Assembly: GCF_001438805.1 (NCBI RefSeq)
Contig: NZ_JQCF01000009.1
Span: 26,703 to 90,702, forward strand
Direction of reading: 5' to 3'
Source of the DNA: Companilactobacillus kimchiensis
GTDB taxonomy: Bacteria > Bacillota > Bacilli > Lactobacillales > Lactobacillaceae
DNA: 64,000 bases
Shown one piece after another: positions 52,403-60,893 of this stretch. A program made the position numbers and the translations under genes. Every line of letters starts with the position of its first letter. Position 1 is the first letter of the stretch. The notes beneath the pieces are model-generated. The model had not been told where the DNA came from. It saw nothing but the letters and a program-made list of their open reading frames with translations, and ran no database searches.

Positions 52403-53563
52403 ATGTCATATTATATTCAAGCAAAGAAGTTCTTTTTAAAAAACACAACTGAAAATGGTGGTTATCTAGAAGTTACTGATGATGGTAAATTTGGTAAATT
52501 TTATCACGCTGATGAGGCTAAACCAGAAGGTAAAATCGTTGATTATTCCGATAAATTTATCGCTCCTGGATTAGTTGATACACATATTCATGGTCTTTGT
52601 GGCCATGATGTTATGGATGATGATTTTGGCAAGTTGAATGAAATGTCAGAAGGTTTGTTAAAGGCTGGTGTAACTTCATGGTTGCCAACAACTTTAACTG
52701 CCTCGCATGATCAATTATTGAGTATTTGTCATACGATTGGTGATAATTATCAAAAAGTTACTGGTGCCAAGATTCAAGGTATTCACTTTGAAGGTCCTTT
52801 CTACACAGAAAAACACAAGGGTGCTCAAAATCCTAAGTATTTCAGAGATCCTGATGCTGAAGAATTCAAAGACTGGCAAGATGCTGCCCATGGGATGATC
52901 AGAAAAATCTCAATTGCTCCTGAAAGAAAAGGTGCGCCAGAATTTGTTGAAAAGGTTGCTTCTGATAAAGTGGCAGTTTACCTTGGTCACAGTGACGCTA
53001 CATTTGAGCAAGCTAAAGCTTGTGTCGAAGCCGGTGCTACTGGATTTACACATACATATAATGGAATGAGTGGCTTGAACCATCGTTTGCCTGGTATGGT
53101 TGGTGCTGCACTTTCAATGCACTTAGTTGATGATGAATTGATTTGTGATGGACATCATGTTAATCCTTATGCAGCTAGGATCGTAATTGAAAAGAAAACT
53201 CCAGAACATGTGGCTTTGATTACCGATTGTATGCGTGCTGGTCTGATGCCTGACGGTGATTATGTTCTTGGTGAATTACCAGTTGTTGTAGCTGATGGAA
53301 CTGCTAAATTAAAGGAAGCACCACACAGTTTGGCTGGATCAATCTTATTGTTGAAAGATGCTATTAAAAACGTTGTTGACTGGAATATTGCTACCGATGA
53401 AGAGGCAGTTGAGATGGCAAGTTATACTGCCGCTAAGAGTTCAAAAGTTCTTGATGAATGTGGAATTATCGCTGATGGTCGTGATGCTGACTTTATCGTG
53501 TTGGACGATGATATGAGTTTGTCAGAGACATATCTTGATGGTATTTCACGCTATCAAGCATAA
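52403..53563 (+). CDS. nagA: N-acetylglucosamine-6-phosphate deacetylase, first copy
   Basis: 386 residues. Removes acetate from GlcNAc-6-P (or GalNAc-6-P, AgaA). Metal ligands and catalysis: DTHIHG, HFEGPFYTEKHKGAQN, LGHSDATFEQ, FTHTYNGMSG, CDGHHVNP and the catalytic Asp in LITDCMRAG. Start ATG with AAAAGGAG. About 90 percent identical to the copy 163 bp downstream. Located after the AgaS operon and composite repeat 6. Confidence 0.93.
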   Translation: MSYYIQAKKFFLKNTTENGGYLEVTDDGKFGKFYHADEAKPEGKIVDYSDKFIAPGLVDTHIHGLCGHDVMDDDFGKLNEMSEGLLKAGVTSWLPTTLTASHDQLLSICHTIGDNYQKVTGAKIQGIHFEGPFYTEKHKGAQNPKYFRDPDAEEFKDWQDAAHGMIRKISIAPERKGAPEFVEKVASDKVAVYLGHSDATFEQAKACVEAGATGFTHTYNGMSGLNHRLPGMVGAALSMHLVDDELICDGHHVNPYAARIVIEKKTPEHVALITDCMRAGLMPDGDYVLGELPVVVADGTAKLKEAPHSLAGSILLLKDAIKNVVDWNIATDEEAVEMASYTAAKSSKVLDECGIIADGRDADFIVLDDDMSLSETYLDGISRYQA

Positions 53564-53601
53564 TTTAGAAAATCGACTAACTTAAAATAAGGATTTCTGA
53601 T

Positions 53602-53637
53602 ACCATAAAGCTGGAACATTAAATTGTTTCAGCTTTT
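53602..53637 (+). terminator. Terminator after the first nagA
   Basis: AAAGCTGGAACA pairs with TGTTTCAGCTTTTTT; similar in loop (TTAAAT) to the hairpin at 51540. Confidence 0.85.
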
Positions 53638-53664
53638 TTCTTTGGATAAATTAATTAATTGTTA

Positions 53665-53693
53665 TGGTATAGACCATTACACAATGATATAAT
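53665..53693 (+). promoter_or_regulatory. NagR-type operator and promoter of the second nagA
   Basis: TGGTATAGACCA at 53665-53676 is the core of the NagR (YvoA) operator known from Bacillus. A TATAAT box at 53688-53693 lies just downstream, and the operator overlaps the -35 region, so repression by a GntR/UTRA regulator is expected. Confidence 0.75.
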
Positions 53694-53725
53694 GAAGTAG
53701 ATAATTTTAGAAGGAGAACTAGATA

Positions 53726-54886
53726 ATGTCATATTATATTCATGCTAAGAAATTCTTTTTAAAAAACACAACTGAAAACGGTGGCTACCTAGAAGTTACT
53801 GATGATGGTAAGTTTGGTAAATTCTTTACTGAAGAAGATGGCAAGCCAGAAGGTAAGATTGTTGATTATTCAGACAAGTTTATCGCCCCAGGTCTTGTTG
53901 ACACACATATTCATGGTCTTGTTGGCCACGATGTTATGGATGACGACTTTGAAAAGTTGAACGAAATGTCAGAAGGTTTGTTAAAGGCTGGTGTAACATC
54001 ATGGTTACCAACAACTTTAACAGCATCACACGATCAACTAAGACATATTTGTGAAACTATCGGTGATAACTACAAGAAGGCTACTGGTGCCAAGATTCAA
54101 GGTATCCATTTTGAAGGTCCTTTCTATACAGAAAAACACAAGGGTGCTCAAAACCCTAAGTACTTCCGTGATCCTGATGCTGAAGAATTCAAAGACTGGC
54201 AGGATGCTGCACATGGCATGATCAGAAAAATCTCAATTGCTCCTGAAAGAAAAGGTGCTCCTGAATTTGTTAGTGCTGTTGCATCTGACAAAGTTGCTGT
54301 TTACCTTGGTCACAGTGATGCTACATTTGAACAAGCTAAAGCCTGTGTCGAAGCCGGTGCTACTGGATTTACACATACATACAATGGTATGAGTGGTTTG
54401 AACCATCGTCTACCTGGTATGGTTGGTGCCGCACTTTCAATGCACCTTGTTGACGATGAATTGATCTGTGATGGTCATCATGTTAACCCATTCGCTGCTA
54501 GAATCGTTATCGAAAAGAAGGGTGCCGAACATGTTGCCTTAATTACTGATTGTATGCGTGCCGGTTTAATGCCAGATGGTAACTACGTCCTTGGTGAATT
54601 GCCAGTTGTAGTTGCTAATGGTACAGCTAGATTAACTGATGAAACACATAACCTTGCTGGCTCAATTCTTATGCTTAATGAAGCTATTAAGAATGTTGTT
54701 GACTGGAACATCGCTACTGATGAAGAAGCCGTAGAAATGGCCAGTTACACAGCTGCTAAGAGTTCAAAGGTTCTTGATAAATGTGGTATTATTGCTTCTG
54801 GCCGTGATGCTGACTTTATCGTACTTGATGATGATATGACATTATCAGAAACATACCTTGACGGAGTTTCAAGATACCAAGCATAA
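53726..54886 (+). CDS. nagA: N-acetylglucosamine-6-phosphate deacetylase, second copy
   Basis: 386 residues, same length and motifs as the first copy, with no gap. Differences cluster near residues 30-40 (FTEEDGKPEG against YHADEAKPEG), 110-120 and 300-320. The codon usage is more biased (for example more AAC, TAC and GGT), as expected for a higher-expressed gene. It has its own NagR-type operator, unlike the first copy. I read it as the main GlcNAc-6-P enzyme; the first copy may serve the AgaS pathway. Confidence 0.93.
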   Translation: MSYYIHAKKFFLKNTTENGGYLEVTDDGKFGKFFTEEDGKPEGKIVDYSDKFIAPGLVDTHIHGLVGHDVMDDDFEKLNEMSEGLLKAGVTSWLPTTLTASHDQLRHICETIGDNYKKATGAKIQGIHFEGPFYTEKHKGAQNPKYFRDPDAEEFKDWQDAAHGMIRKISIAPERKGAPEFVSAVASDKVAVYLGHSDATFEQAKACVEAGATGFTHTYNGMSGLNHRLPGMVGAALSMHLVDDELICDGHHVNPFAARIVIEKKGAEHVALITDCMRAGLMPDGNYVLGELPVVVANGTARLTDETHNLAGSILMLNEAIKNVVDWNIATDEEAVEMASYTAAKSSKVLDKCGIIASGRDADFIVLDDDMTLSETYLDGVSRYQA

Positions 54887-54892
54887 ATACCA

Positions 54893-55019
54893 GAGAACGA
54901 GAACAACGGGTAGATTCTGAGCATTTACTTAGCTCTGAGAATTACACGCGTTTCTTGCGTGTGATTTTCAGAGTGTAGCAAAGCACAGGAATCTGTTGTT
55001 CGCAGCTCGTTTTGAATAC
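54893..55019. repeat. Large structured element after nagA
   Basis: AACGAG...AACAAC...AGATTC pairs in order with GAATCT...GTTGTT...CTCGTT. Inside are GAGC/GCTC and a long CTCTGAGAATTACACGC hairpin closing with GCGTGTGATTTTCAGAG. It resembles the long palindromes in architecture, not in sequence. Confidence 0.6.
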
Positions 55020-55106
55020 ATACAGTGAGCACATAAGTGATCTGTTGAGATTCCAAATAAAAATACAAATTGTCTAAAAACAAACTAAACTAAAAAAACA
55101 ACCAGA

Positions 55107-55142
55107 AAACCGAGAATACATATAGTAGACCTCGGTTTTTTT
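55107..55142 (+). terminator. Terminator
   Basis: AAAACCGAG pairs with CTCGGTTTT around AATACATATAGTAGAC and ends in T7. Confidence 0.85.
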
Positions 55143-55186
55143 GACCCTTGCAACTTGTTGTATACTCTACTTATTGGAGGATTATT

Positions 55187-55930
55187 ATGGATAAAAAAAT
55201 TATTGCTCATAGAGGAATACCAACATTGGCACCAGAGAATACGATGGCATCATTCAATGTGGTCGTTAATCATGATGTTAAATGGATTGAGACCGATCTA
55301 AGCATTACAAAAGATGAAAAAGTTTTTGTAATTCATGATGATAAATTAAACCGAACAACTAATCAATCTGGTTCCATTGAAACAGTTGATAGTTCAGAAG
55401 TTTTGAACGCAGACGCTGGTTATTGGTTTGCTGAAAAATTTCGTGGGGAAAAAGTACCAACATTAGATCAACTTATCGACTTTCTTAATATTCATAAAAT
55501 AAATGCTAATATTGAGCTAAAAGGTGTTGTAGGGGACAATGCTAATTATTTAGCTGATAGATTGGTAGAAGAATTTGCCAAGGCATTGGATCGATTAGAT
55601 GAACATGTGGAATTAATTATTTCCAGTTTTAATCCAATCATGTTAGAAAAAATGTATAAATTAAAGCCTGATTTAAAATATGCCGTTTTATTTAGTAGAG
55701 CTACTTTGGGTGATGACTGGAATCTTGTTATGCAAGCTTGTCACGCCAAAATTGTTCATCCTGATAGTTCAGGTCTAACTGAAGCAAAAGTTAAACAGAT
55801 GAAAGATTATGGCTATGAAATTAACGTTTGGACAGTCGATGATATTAATCGTGCTCAAGAACTTCTTAGCTGGGGTGTTGATGGTGTCATTACCAACATT
55901 GCTGATCGGATGAGCTTTTTAGCAGAATAA
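55187..55930 (+). CDS. Glycerophosphodiester phosphodiesterase
   Basis: 247 residues, cytoplasmic GDPD/UgpQ type. It hydrolyses glycerophosphodiesters to glycerol-3-phosphate. The family signatures are IAHRGIPTLAPENTMASF with catalytic His/Arg/Glu, the ETDLSITKDEKVFVIHDD metal ligands and the final VWTVDD. TTGGAGGATTATT precedes the ATG at 55187; an upstream in-frame ATG is unlikely to be used. Monocistronic. Confidence 0.93.
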   Translation: MDKKIIAHRGIPTLAPENTMASFNVVVNHDVKWIETDLSITKDEKVFVIHDDKLNRTTNQSGSIETVDSSEVLNADAGYWFAEKFRGEKVPTLDQLIDFLNIHKINANIELKGVVGDNANYLADRLVEEFAKALDRLDEHVELIISSFNPIMLEKMYKLKPDLKYAVLFSRATLGDDWNLVMQACHAKIVHPDSSGLTEAKVKQMKDYGYEINVWTVDDINRAQELLSWGVDGVITNIADRMSFLAE

Positions 55931-55973
55931 AATAAAAATATAGCATTACTATGATTGATTAAAGCGTAAATCA

Positions 55974-56071
55974 ATGACAAAAGAGTCCATATAACTGACA
56001 TTAGGGAATTGTCTACGTCAGTTATATGGACTCTTTGCGTTAAAAATATTATTTTTACGGAAGACGGAAAG
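55974..56071. repeat. Central hairpin plus truncated palindrome end (composite 7)
   Basis: AAAGAGTCCATATAACTGAC pairs with GTCAGTTATATGGACTCTTT. Right after it TTTTTACGGAAGACGG is the end of a reverse long palindrome. On the left the composite's outer flank (GATTAAAGCGTAAATCAA) is fused straight to the hairpin, showing an internal deletion. Confidence 0.75.
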
Positions 56072-56117
56072 CTAAGTATACTCTCGATTTAACCAAGTTT
56101 AATCAAAAATAACCTCG

Positions 56118-56158
56118 GAATTATTCAGTATTAACTGATGTATTCCGAGGTCTTTTTG
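56118..56158. terminator. Terminator in the convergent gap
   Basis: ACCTCGGAATTATTCAG pairs with CTGATGTATTCCGAGGT and is followed by CTTTTTG. Confidence 0.8.
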
Positions 56159-56191
56159 TCTAGACTAATTTGTGTTTTCGGAGGATTCATT

Positions 56192-56272
56192 ATGAAAATT
56201 AATAGCTTACTGGTTTTTAAAAGGGGCAGAAGCCTACTCCAAATACGAGGTTTAAGAATTAACATTGATTGA
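56192..56272 (+). CDS. Possible small ORF, 26 aa
   Basis: ATG with a perfect GGAGG eight bases upstream opens a 26-codon frame encoding a basic peptide (MKINSLLVFKRGRSLLQ...). No homology recognised. It may be a decayed gene start. The remaining 56273-56494 region shows only short hairpins. Confidence 0.25.
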   Translation: MKINSLLVFKRGRSLLQIRGLRINID

Positions 56273-56494
56273 TACTGCAAAATCTAAATTTCTTATGATC
56301 TTGCCTCATCTCGATTCAACCCAATTTTTAACTGATCCCATTCAGTAACAACTACTTCCACTACGATTTTTTAAATCGGTGACATTTTGGTAGATGTTTG
56401 CTCACTTGCGTGAGACTTCGAAGAAGAGAAACTACTTGATTTCGTTTCTATTCTTCTTACTTTTAAGTATAAACATTTGTGAATTTCAGCCAAT

Positions 56495-56517
56495 AAAAAG
56501 GGTGCATATTATACCCT
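56495..56517 (-). terminator. Short terminator of the surface protein gene
   Basis: On the minus strand GGGTATAATATGCACCC is followed by TTTTTATT. Confidence 0.6.
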
Positions 56518-56530
56518 ATGTATAAATACC

Positions 56531-58498
56531 TTAAACAGAGTCTTCAATGCTCCAATTTAATTTGGTACCATAGCTACCAGCAAGTAGATTCTTATGATCG
56601 ATGTGTAGCAATAAACCTTGATTATGGGTCCATCTCACGGAATTCATCGATTGTCCCTTTATAGATTGAGCGATTAGAATCTTATCTTGAATAGTTTCAG
56701 GATTTGATTTATCATCACGAGCAAATTTAAAAGTTGCCCCCAGAGGCCTATTATCATTGTCCGTTAATGAATCCGGCTGGTGTAGGAAGATTTTAACGGG
56801 GGTCTTCTTTCGTCGTTGATCGTCGATACTGATAATATCGTTGGGATAGTTCGTTTGTTGTGAGCGGTATTTGAAAACATTCTCTTCAAACGGATAAATT
56901 GATTCAAATTGGATGTCTTTAAACTTAGGAATGATCTCATTAGCAATATAGTGAATCTTTAGATCAGGACCAATACTTTGATAAACATTGTTGTCCGAAT
57001 CAGTACCAATGAAATAAGGGGTCAACGAGAAACTTGATTTTTTGGTGATGTCATGAGTAATCGTATTAACAGTTAGCTTTTTTAAATCGCCAATTTTTAA
57101 TTTATCAATTTGAACTGTTAAGAACATTGTTCGATCGTCTGTATCCACAGTGGTGGTAAATTTAGTGTTAGCAAGCGTTCTCCCATCAAGGGTGACGCTA
57201 GTAACTTCAGTTCCGAGTGGTAAATAAGTTAATAATACAGTATCGTGAAGGTCTTTTTGACCATTATTATTTAGATTAAAATCATAATTGATTTGATCTT
57301 TATTGACGACGTTATTAATTTCTAATGCAGTGTCATTTTCATCCTTGAATGAAATATTTTGAAGACTATCGGATAATGTAACATTAGGATTTAATGCTGG
57401 TAGGACTGTTAACGAGGCTTGACCAGTGATGAGAGGTTTAAAATTATTTTGCTTATTCATAGTTATAACGGCATAATATTTATCACCATTATCTTTTAAT
57501 GATGTATTTTCAGTCGTGAAAGAGAGCGAATTCTTCTTGGTTTCTAAAAGAGTATCTTTATTATTAGCATCTATTTTGTGCCAACTGACATTTAAGTCGG
57601 CTGTTTCATCTTCTTTATTGTTAATTTTATCGTCAATATTTTCTTCGAATCCTTGAATACTAAAGACAGCTTTGTCACCAGCTCGAACCTTTTGGTCAAA
57701 TAATCCACCACCGACATTCATTTCTTTAGTACCAGTGATAATTGAACCATCAGAATTTTTAATTGTTCCGGTTACAAAAAAACTACTGATTAAATTATCA
57801 TTATCGTTGGTATGGCTTGGGGCAGATGTAATTTGACCATTTTTATCAATTGAAGCCTTGGTGGGTTCACTAATGCTCCAAGTAACTTGTCCTGTTGAAT
57901 CTTCCGGATTAGGTTCTGCTTTGGCAAAAGCAATATTATTTTCAAAGTCACCAGTGGGAATATTGTAAATATAGTCAGTGTTAGTTTGAATTTTTATTGA
58001 TTGGGCATGAACATCGGTAGATGATGCGTAAATAGTCGCAACGTCTGAGTAGTAATGTTCTTTAAAAAAGGCACCATCAATCAATTCCAATTGATAACGA
58101 ATAATTCCGGGTTCATCAGGTTTAACAGTTATATTTGGTCCGTTTGATGATTCGTCTATTTCCCATGGGTTATCGTTGACTTTTTTGTGCCATTTATATG
58201 CTACTTTAAAAGATCCAGTCGAAAAAACAGACCGAGCAAAATGAGTGGCAATAGTTACTTCATGACCAACACTAGGAGTATATTTTGCGTTGGGATTAAT
58301 ATTTAAACCACTTTTAGTCCACACACCAAATCTTTTGACGGCATGGGGTGAAGCAGGTTCATAATGAATGATGTTTTGTTCATCCAAGGATTCCGCCAGT
58401 ATCACCTCTGTTTGAAAACCTGCCAAAATAATTGCGCAAAAAATAATAATGGGCAAGACAAATAACTTATGTTTTTTTAAAATTTCAAAAATAGTCAT
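56531..58498 (-). CDS. Secreted WxL-like surface protein, paralogue 1
   Basis: 655 residues. A signal peptide (LFVLPIIIFCAIILAG) is followed by an N-terminal domain that recurs in the neighbour (FGVWTKSGLNINPN; VGHEVTIATHFARSVFS), a Big_2-like bacterial Ig domain (VTWSISEPTKASIDKNGQI), further beta domains, and a C-terminal region like WxL domains (ISIDDQRRKKTPVKIFL; LLAGSYGTKLNWSIEDSV). The final TWxL motif is changed to NWSI. No LPxTG. Probably bound non-covalently to the wall. Tandem paralogue of 58790-60757. Confidence 0.8.
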   Translation of the reverse strand: MTIFEILKKHKLFVLPIIIFCAIILAGFQTEVILAESLDEQNIIHYEPASPHAVKRFGVWTKSGLNINPNAKYTPSVGHEVTIATHFARSVFSTGSFKVAYKWHKKVNDNPWEIDESSNGPNITVKPDEPGIIRYQLELIDGAFFKEHYYSDVATIYASSTDVHAQSIKIQTNTDYIYNIPTGDFENNIAFAKAEPNPEDSTGQVTWSISEPTKASIDKNGQITSAPSHTNDNDNLISSFFVTGTIKNSDGSIITGTKEMNVGGGLFDQKVRAGDKAVFSIQGFEENIDDKINNKEDETADLNVSWHKIDANNKDTLLETKKNSLSFTTENTSLKDNGDKYYAVITMNKQNNFKPLITGQASLTVLPALNPNVTLSDSLQNISFKDENDTALEINNVVNKDQINYDFNLNNNGQKDLHDTVLLTYLPLGTEVTSVTLDGRTLANTKFTTTVDTDDRTMFLTVQIDKLKIGDLKKLTVNTITHDITKKSSFSLTPYFIGTDSDNNVYQSIGPDLKIHYIANEIIPKFKDIQFESIYPFEENVFKYRSQQTNYPNDIISIDDQRRKKTPVKIFLHQPDSLTDNDNRPLGATFKFARDDKSNPETIQDKILIAQSIKGQSMNSVRWTHNQGLLLHIDHKNLLAGSYGTKLNWSIEDSV

Positions 58499-58697
58499 AG
58501 TCTTTGCCTCCTTATTATCTGTCTATACCATTTTTAAGTATATAGGACATATCTCAATTAGGAAAGCAAATTTTAAAACTTATTTTTTAATAATTCGCGT
58601 AATTACATAAAAATAATAATAAAAAGATTTGAGACATAACTGGTCTTAACTTTAAATATGCATCATAAACGTGGAAGATAACATAGCTTTTTCCGCA

Positions 58698-58753
58698 CAA
58701 AAAACAGCAGGCAATAGTAATCAGAATACGATTACTATGCCTGCTGTTTTTTG
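58698..58753 (-). terminator. Strong hairpin terminator of surface protein paralogue 2
   Basis: AAAAAACAGCAGGC-ATAGTAATC pairs with GATTACTATGCCTGCTGTTTTTT; T-rich on both strands. Flanking GAGACATAAC and GTTATGTCCCAC extend the symmetry. Confidence 0.85.
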
Positions 58754-58789
58754 TTCTCGAGAGCTGACCATGTTATGTCCCACTCTTTA

Positions 58790-60757
58790 CTAGATGCTAT
58801 TTTCGAAATACCAAGTTAATGTTGTGGAATACTTACCAGTGAGTAGTTGGTTATCATTGATATGGAGCAACAGACCTTCAGATTTATTCCAGGCAATTGG
58901 ATCTAAAGTTATTCCAATATCTGTTTCCGATATTAAAACTTTGTTATTGAGAATATCGGTATGACTACCATTATTGTAGTATCTCAAACTGGCCGGTAAG
59001 GTTGCAGATTTAGATTCATGAATAAATTCATTATCTTGAGAAACATAAACCTGCAAAGCGCCTTTGTCACGGCGGTAATCTTCAACGTCAACGATGTTAT
59101 TAGGATTATTGAGTTCATTGGGACGGTATTTGAGTGTGTTTTTGGAATATGCAGAGATTGCCCCAAAATCAATATCTTGGATTTGGGGTTCTATTTGATT
59201 TGAAAGGTAATTAAGAGTTTCAGTCATGCCATCTTGACGATAGACGCCATTATCGTTGTCAGTTCCATAGACATAAGGTGTGGATTTGAAGGAAGTATTT
59301 TTTAGGATTCCTTGGACGGTTGTGTTAACTTCGATAGCTTTACTTTCTGTAGGATTTAAATCCTTAATTGGAATAACTAGGTTATCAGAGTCAGTTTCAT
59401 CATCAAAAATAGTTGTGTACTGATCACTGGTCAATGTTTCTCCGGCAACTTTAACTGAATTGATTTGTGTCCCTGAACGTAGCGGAATAACATAGTTACC
59501 ATTTTTTAAAGTACCTTCAAGGCTCTCATTGGTTATGCTGCCTCGATAAGTAACACTATCATCGTTGATAATATCATTTAAAATCAAATCAGTATTGTTT
59601 TCGTGAGGATAAGTATCATCAGTTATTTTATTAATGATAGAAATGTCTGGTTTTCCTGCAGGAATAACAGTCAGTTTTGCTTTGTTTGAAGTAATTGTTT
59701 TAGTTACCTTACCGGCTTTTATTGTAATAATGGCTTGGAAATAAGAGCCATCATCGGCAAAGGTTGTTTTATCAGTAGTGTAATTTGTATCTGGGCCACT
59801 TGCGACTTTGACTTTGGAATTAGAACCTGGGGCGTATTTGTACCAATCAACAGTAACTGAGCCTGTATTACCATCATCATCGCCATCGCCACCAGTATTT
59901 CCTTTTAATTCAAAATTAGCAGTTTCACCAGAGTTAACGGTGCGGTCATCTAAACCACCACCAATTTCTACTGAAACTGGACGAGTTATTTTGGAACCAT
60001 CATCGTTAGTCATGGTAGCAAGGACCTTAACTGAACCAGAGATGCCCTTATTATTAGCAGTGACTTGGCCATCTTCGTCAACTGTTGCTAGGTTGGTGTT
60101 GTCGACCGACCAGCTTAATATACCGGTTGAGTTATCCGGTATAGGAATGGCATGGGCATATGTGGTATTAGAAAGTTCATCACTGGTATTGTAGAGATAG
60201 TCATCGTCCACAGTAACGTCGAGGTCAGTGGCATTCACTGATTCTGATAAAGTATGAACAGCAGCAACTCGGGAATAAATGTGAGTTTTTAAGTAGGGTG
60301 TTAGAAGGGTATAGTATTGTGTATCTAATTGATACCAAACAGTTCCCACCTTAGTAGGGGTAACTGAGAAATTCTTTTTATGACCATTATCTGATTTATC
60401 AACTTTACTCCAATTTTTTCCATCAGTTGATTGCCACCAACGGTAATGGGCACCATCCAATAGGCCTAAAATAACTGACCAAACGGATCGCCCAGCACTG
60501 GTTCTGAGGGTTACTTGTTTTCCGACAGTAGTATAGGAATCAGGATTAGGTTGAAGTCCATAACCATTACTCATCCAAATTCCTAAAAACTTTTTAGGAT
60601 CTTTATTGGGAGTGAATTTTGGCGTAACAACAATCTCTTCGTCGTCTGCTCGGACCCGTTGCTCGTGAGAAGTAGTTAAACTAAGGAGTAATAGGGGAAG
60701 CATCAGAAGCAAAAATATTCTAATGATTTTCTTTTTATGTTTGTGATGTTTTTTCAT
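58790..60757 (-). CDS. Secreted WxL-like surface protein, paralogue 2
   Basis: 655 residues, exactly the length of paralogue 1 downstream. Lys/His-rich start (MKKHHKHKKK) and a hydrophobic signal (IFLLLMLPLLLLSL). The same modules follow: FLGIWMSNGYGLQPNPDSYT, a Big_2-like LSWSVDNTNLATVDEDGQV, TVNSGETANFELKGN Ig-like part, and a WxL-like C-terminus (NNIVDVEDYRRDKGALQVYV; GKYSTTLTWYFENSI, where TWYF replaces TWxL). GGAGG upstream sets the ATG at 60757; the frame opens 22 codons earlier. Confidence 0.82.
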   Translation of the reverse strand: MKKHHKHKKKIIRIFLLLMLPLLLLSLTTSHEQRVRADDEEIVVTPKFTPNKDPKKFLGIWMSNGYGLQPNPDSYTTVGKQVTLRTSAGRSVWSVILGLLDGAHYRWWQSTDGKNWSKVDKSDNGHKKNFSVTPTKVGTVWYQLDTQYYTLLTPYLKTHIYSRVAAVHTLSESVNATDLDVTVDDDYLYNTSDELSNTTYAHAIPIPDNSTGILSWSVDNTNLATVDEDGQVTANNKGISGSVKVLATMTNDDGSKITRPVSVEIGGGLDDRTVNSGETANFELKGNTGGDGDDDGNTGSVTVDWYKYAPGSNSKVKVASGPDTNYTTDKTTFADDGSYFQAIITIKAGKVTKTITSNKAKLTVIPAGKPDISIINKITDDTYPHENNTDLILNDIINDDSVTYRGSITNESLEGTLKNGNYVIPLRSGTQINSVKVAGETLTSDQYTTIFDDETDSDNLVIPIKDLNPTESKAIEVNTTVQGILKNTSFKSTPYVYGTDNDNGVYRQDGMTETLNYLSNQIEPQIQDIDFGAISAYSKNTLKYRPNELNNPNNIVDVEDYRRDKGALQVYVSQDNEFIHESKSATLPASLRYYNNGSHTDILNNKVLISETDIGITLDPIAWNKSEGLLLHINDNQLLTGKYSTTLTWYFENSI

Positions 60758-60866
60758 AAGAAAACCTCCGTTACATTTAAGCAAGATAAGTATAACGGAA
60801 TATATGTAGGTAAATATGGTCATTTGTACAAAATATTTTATAAAAAATTGAATTTTTTTAAAATAA

Positions 60867-60893
60867 AAAAATAGACCTCGAAAGGTCTATCTA
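60867..60893 (-). terminator. Terminator overlapping the zinc-ribbon gene stop
   Basis: ATAGACCT pairs with AGGTCTAT around CGAA; the minus strand runs into seven T. The stem includes the last codons of the gene. Confidence 0.85.

Noticed and set aside
54893..55019. tRNA or other known structured RNA gene
   Set aside because: No GTTCRA T-loop or acceptor-stem geometry; no 3' CCA.
59808..60194. 128-codon plus-strand frame
   Set aside because: Antisense shadow of surface protein paralogue 2, with no ribosome site.
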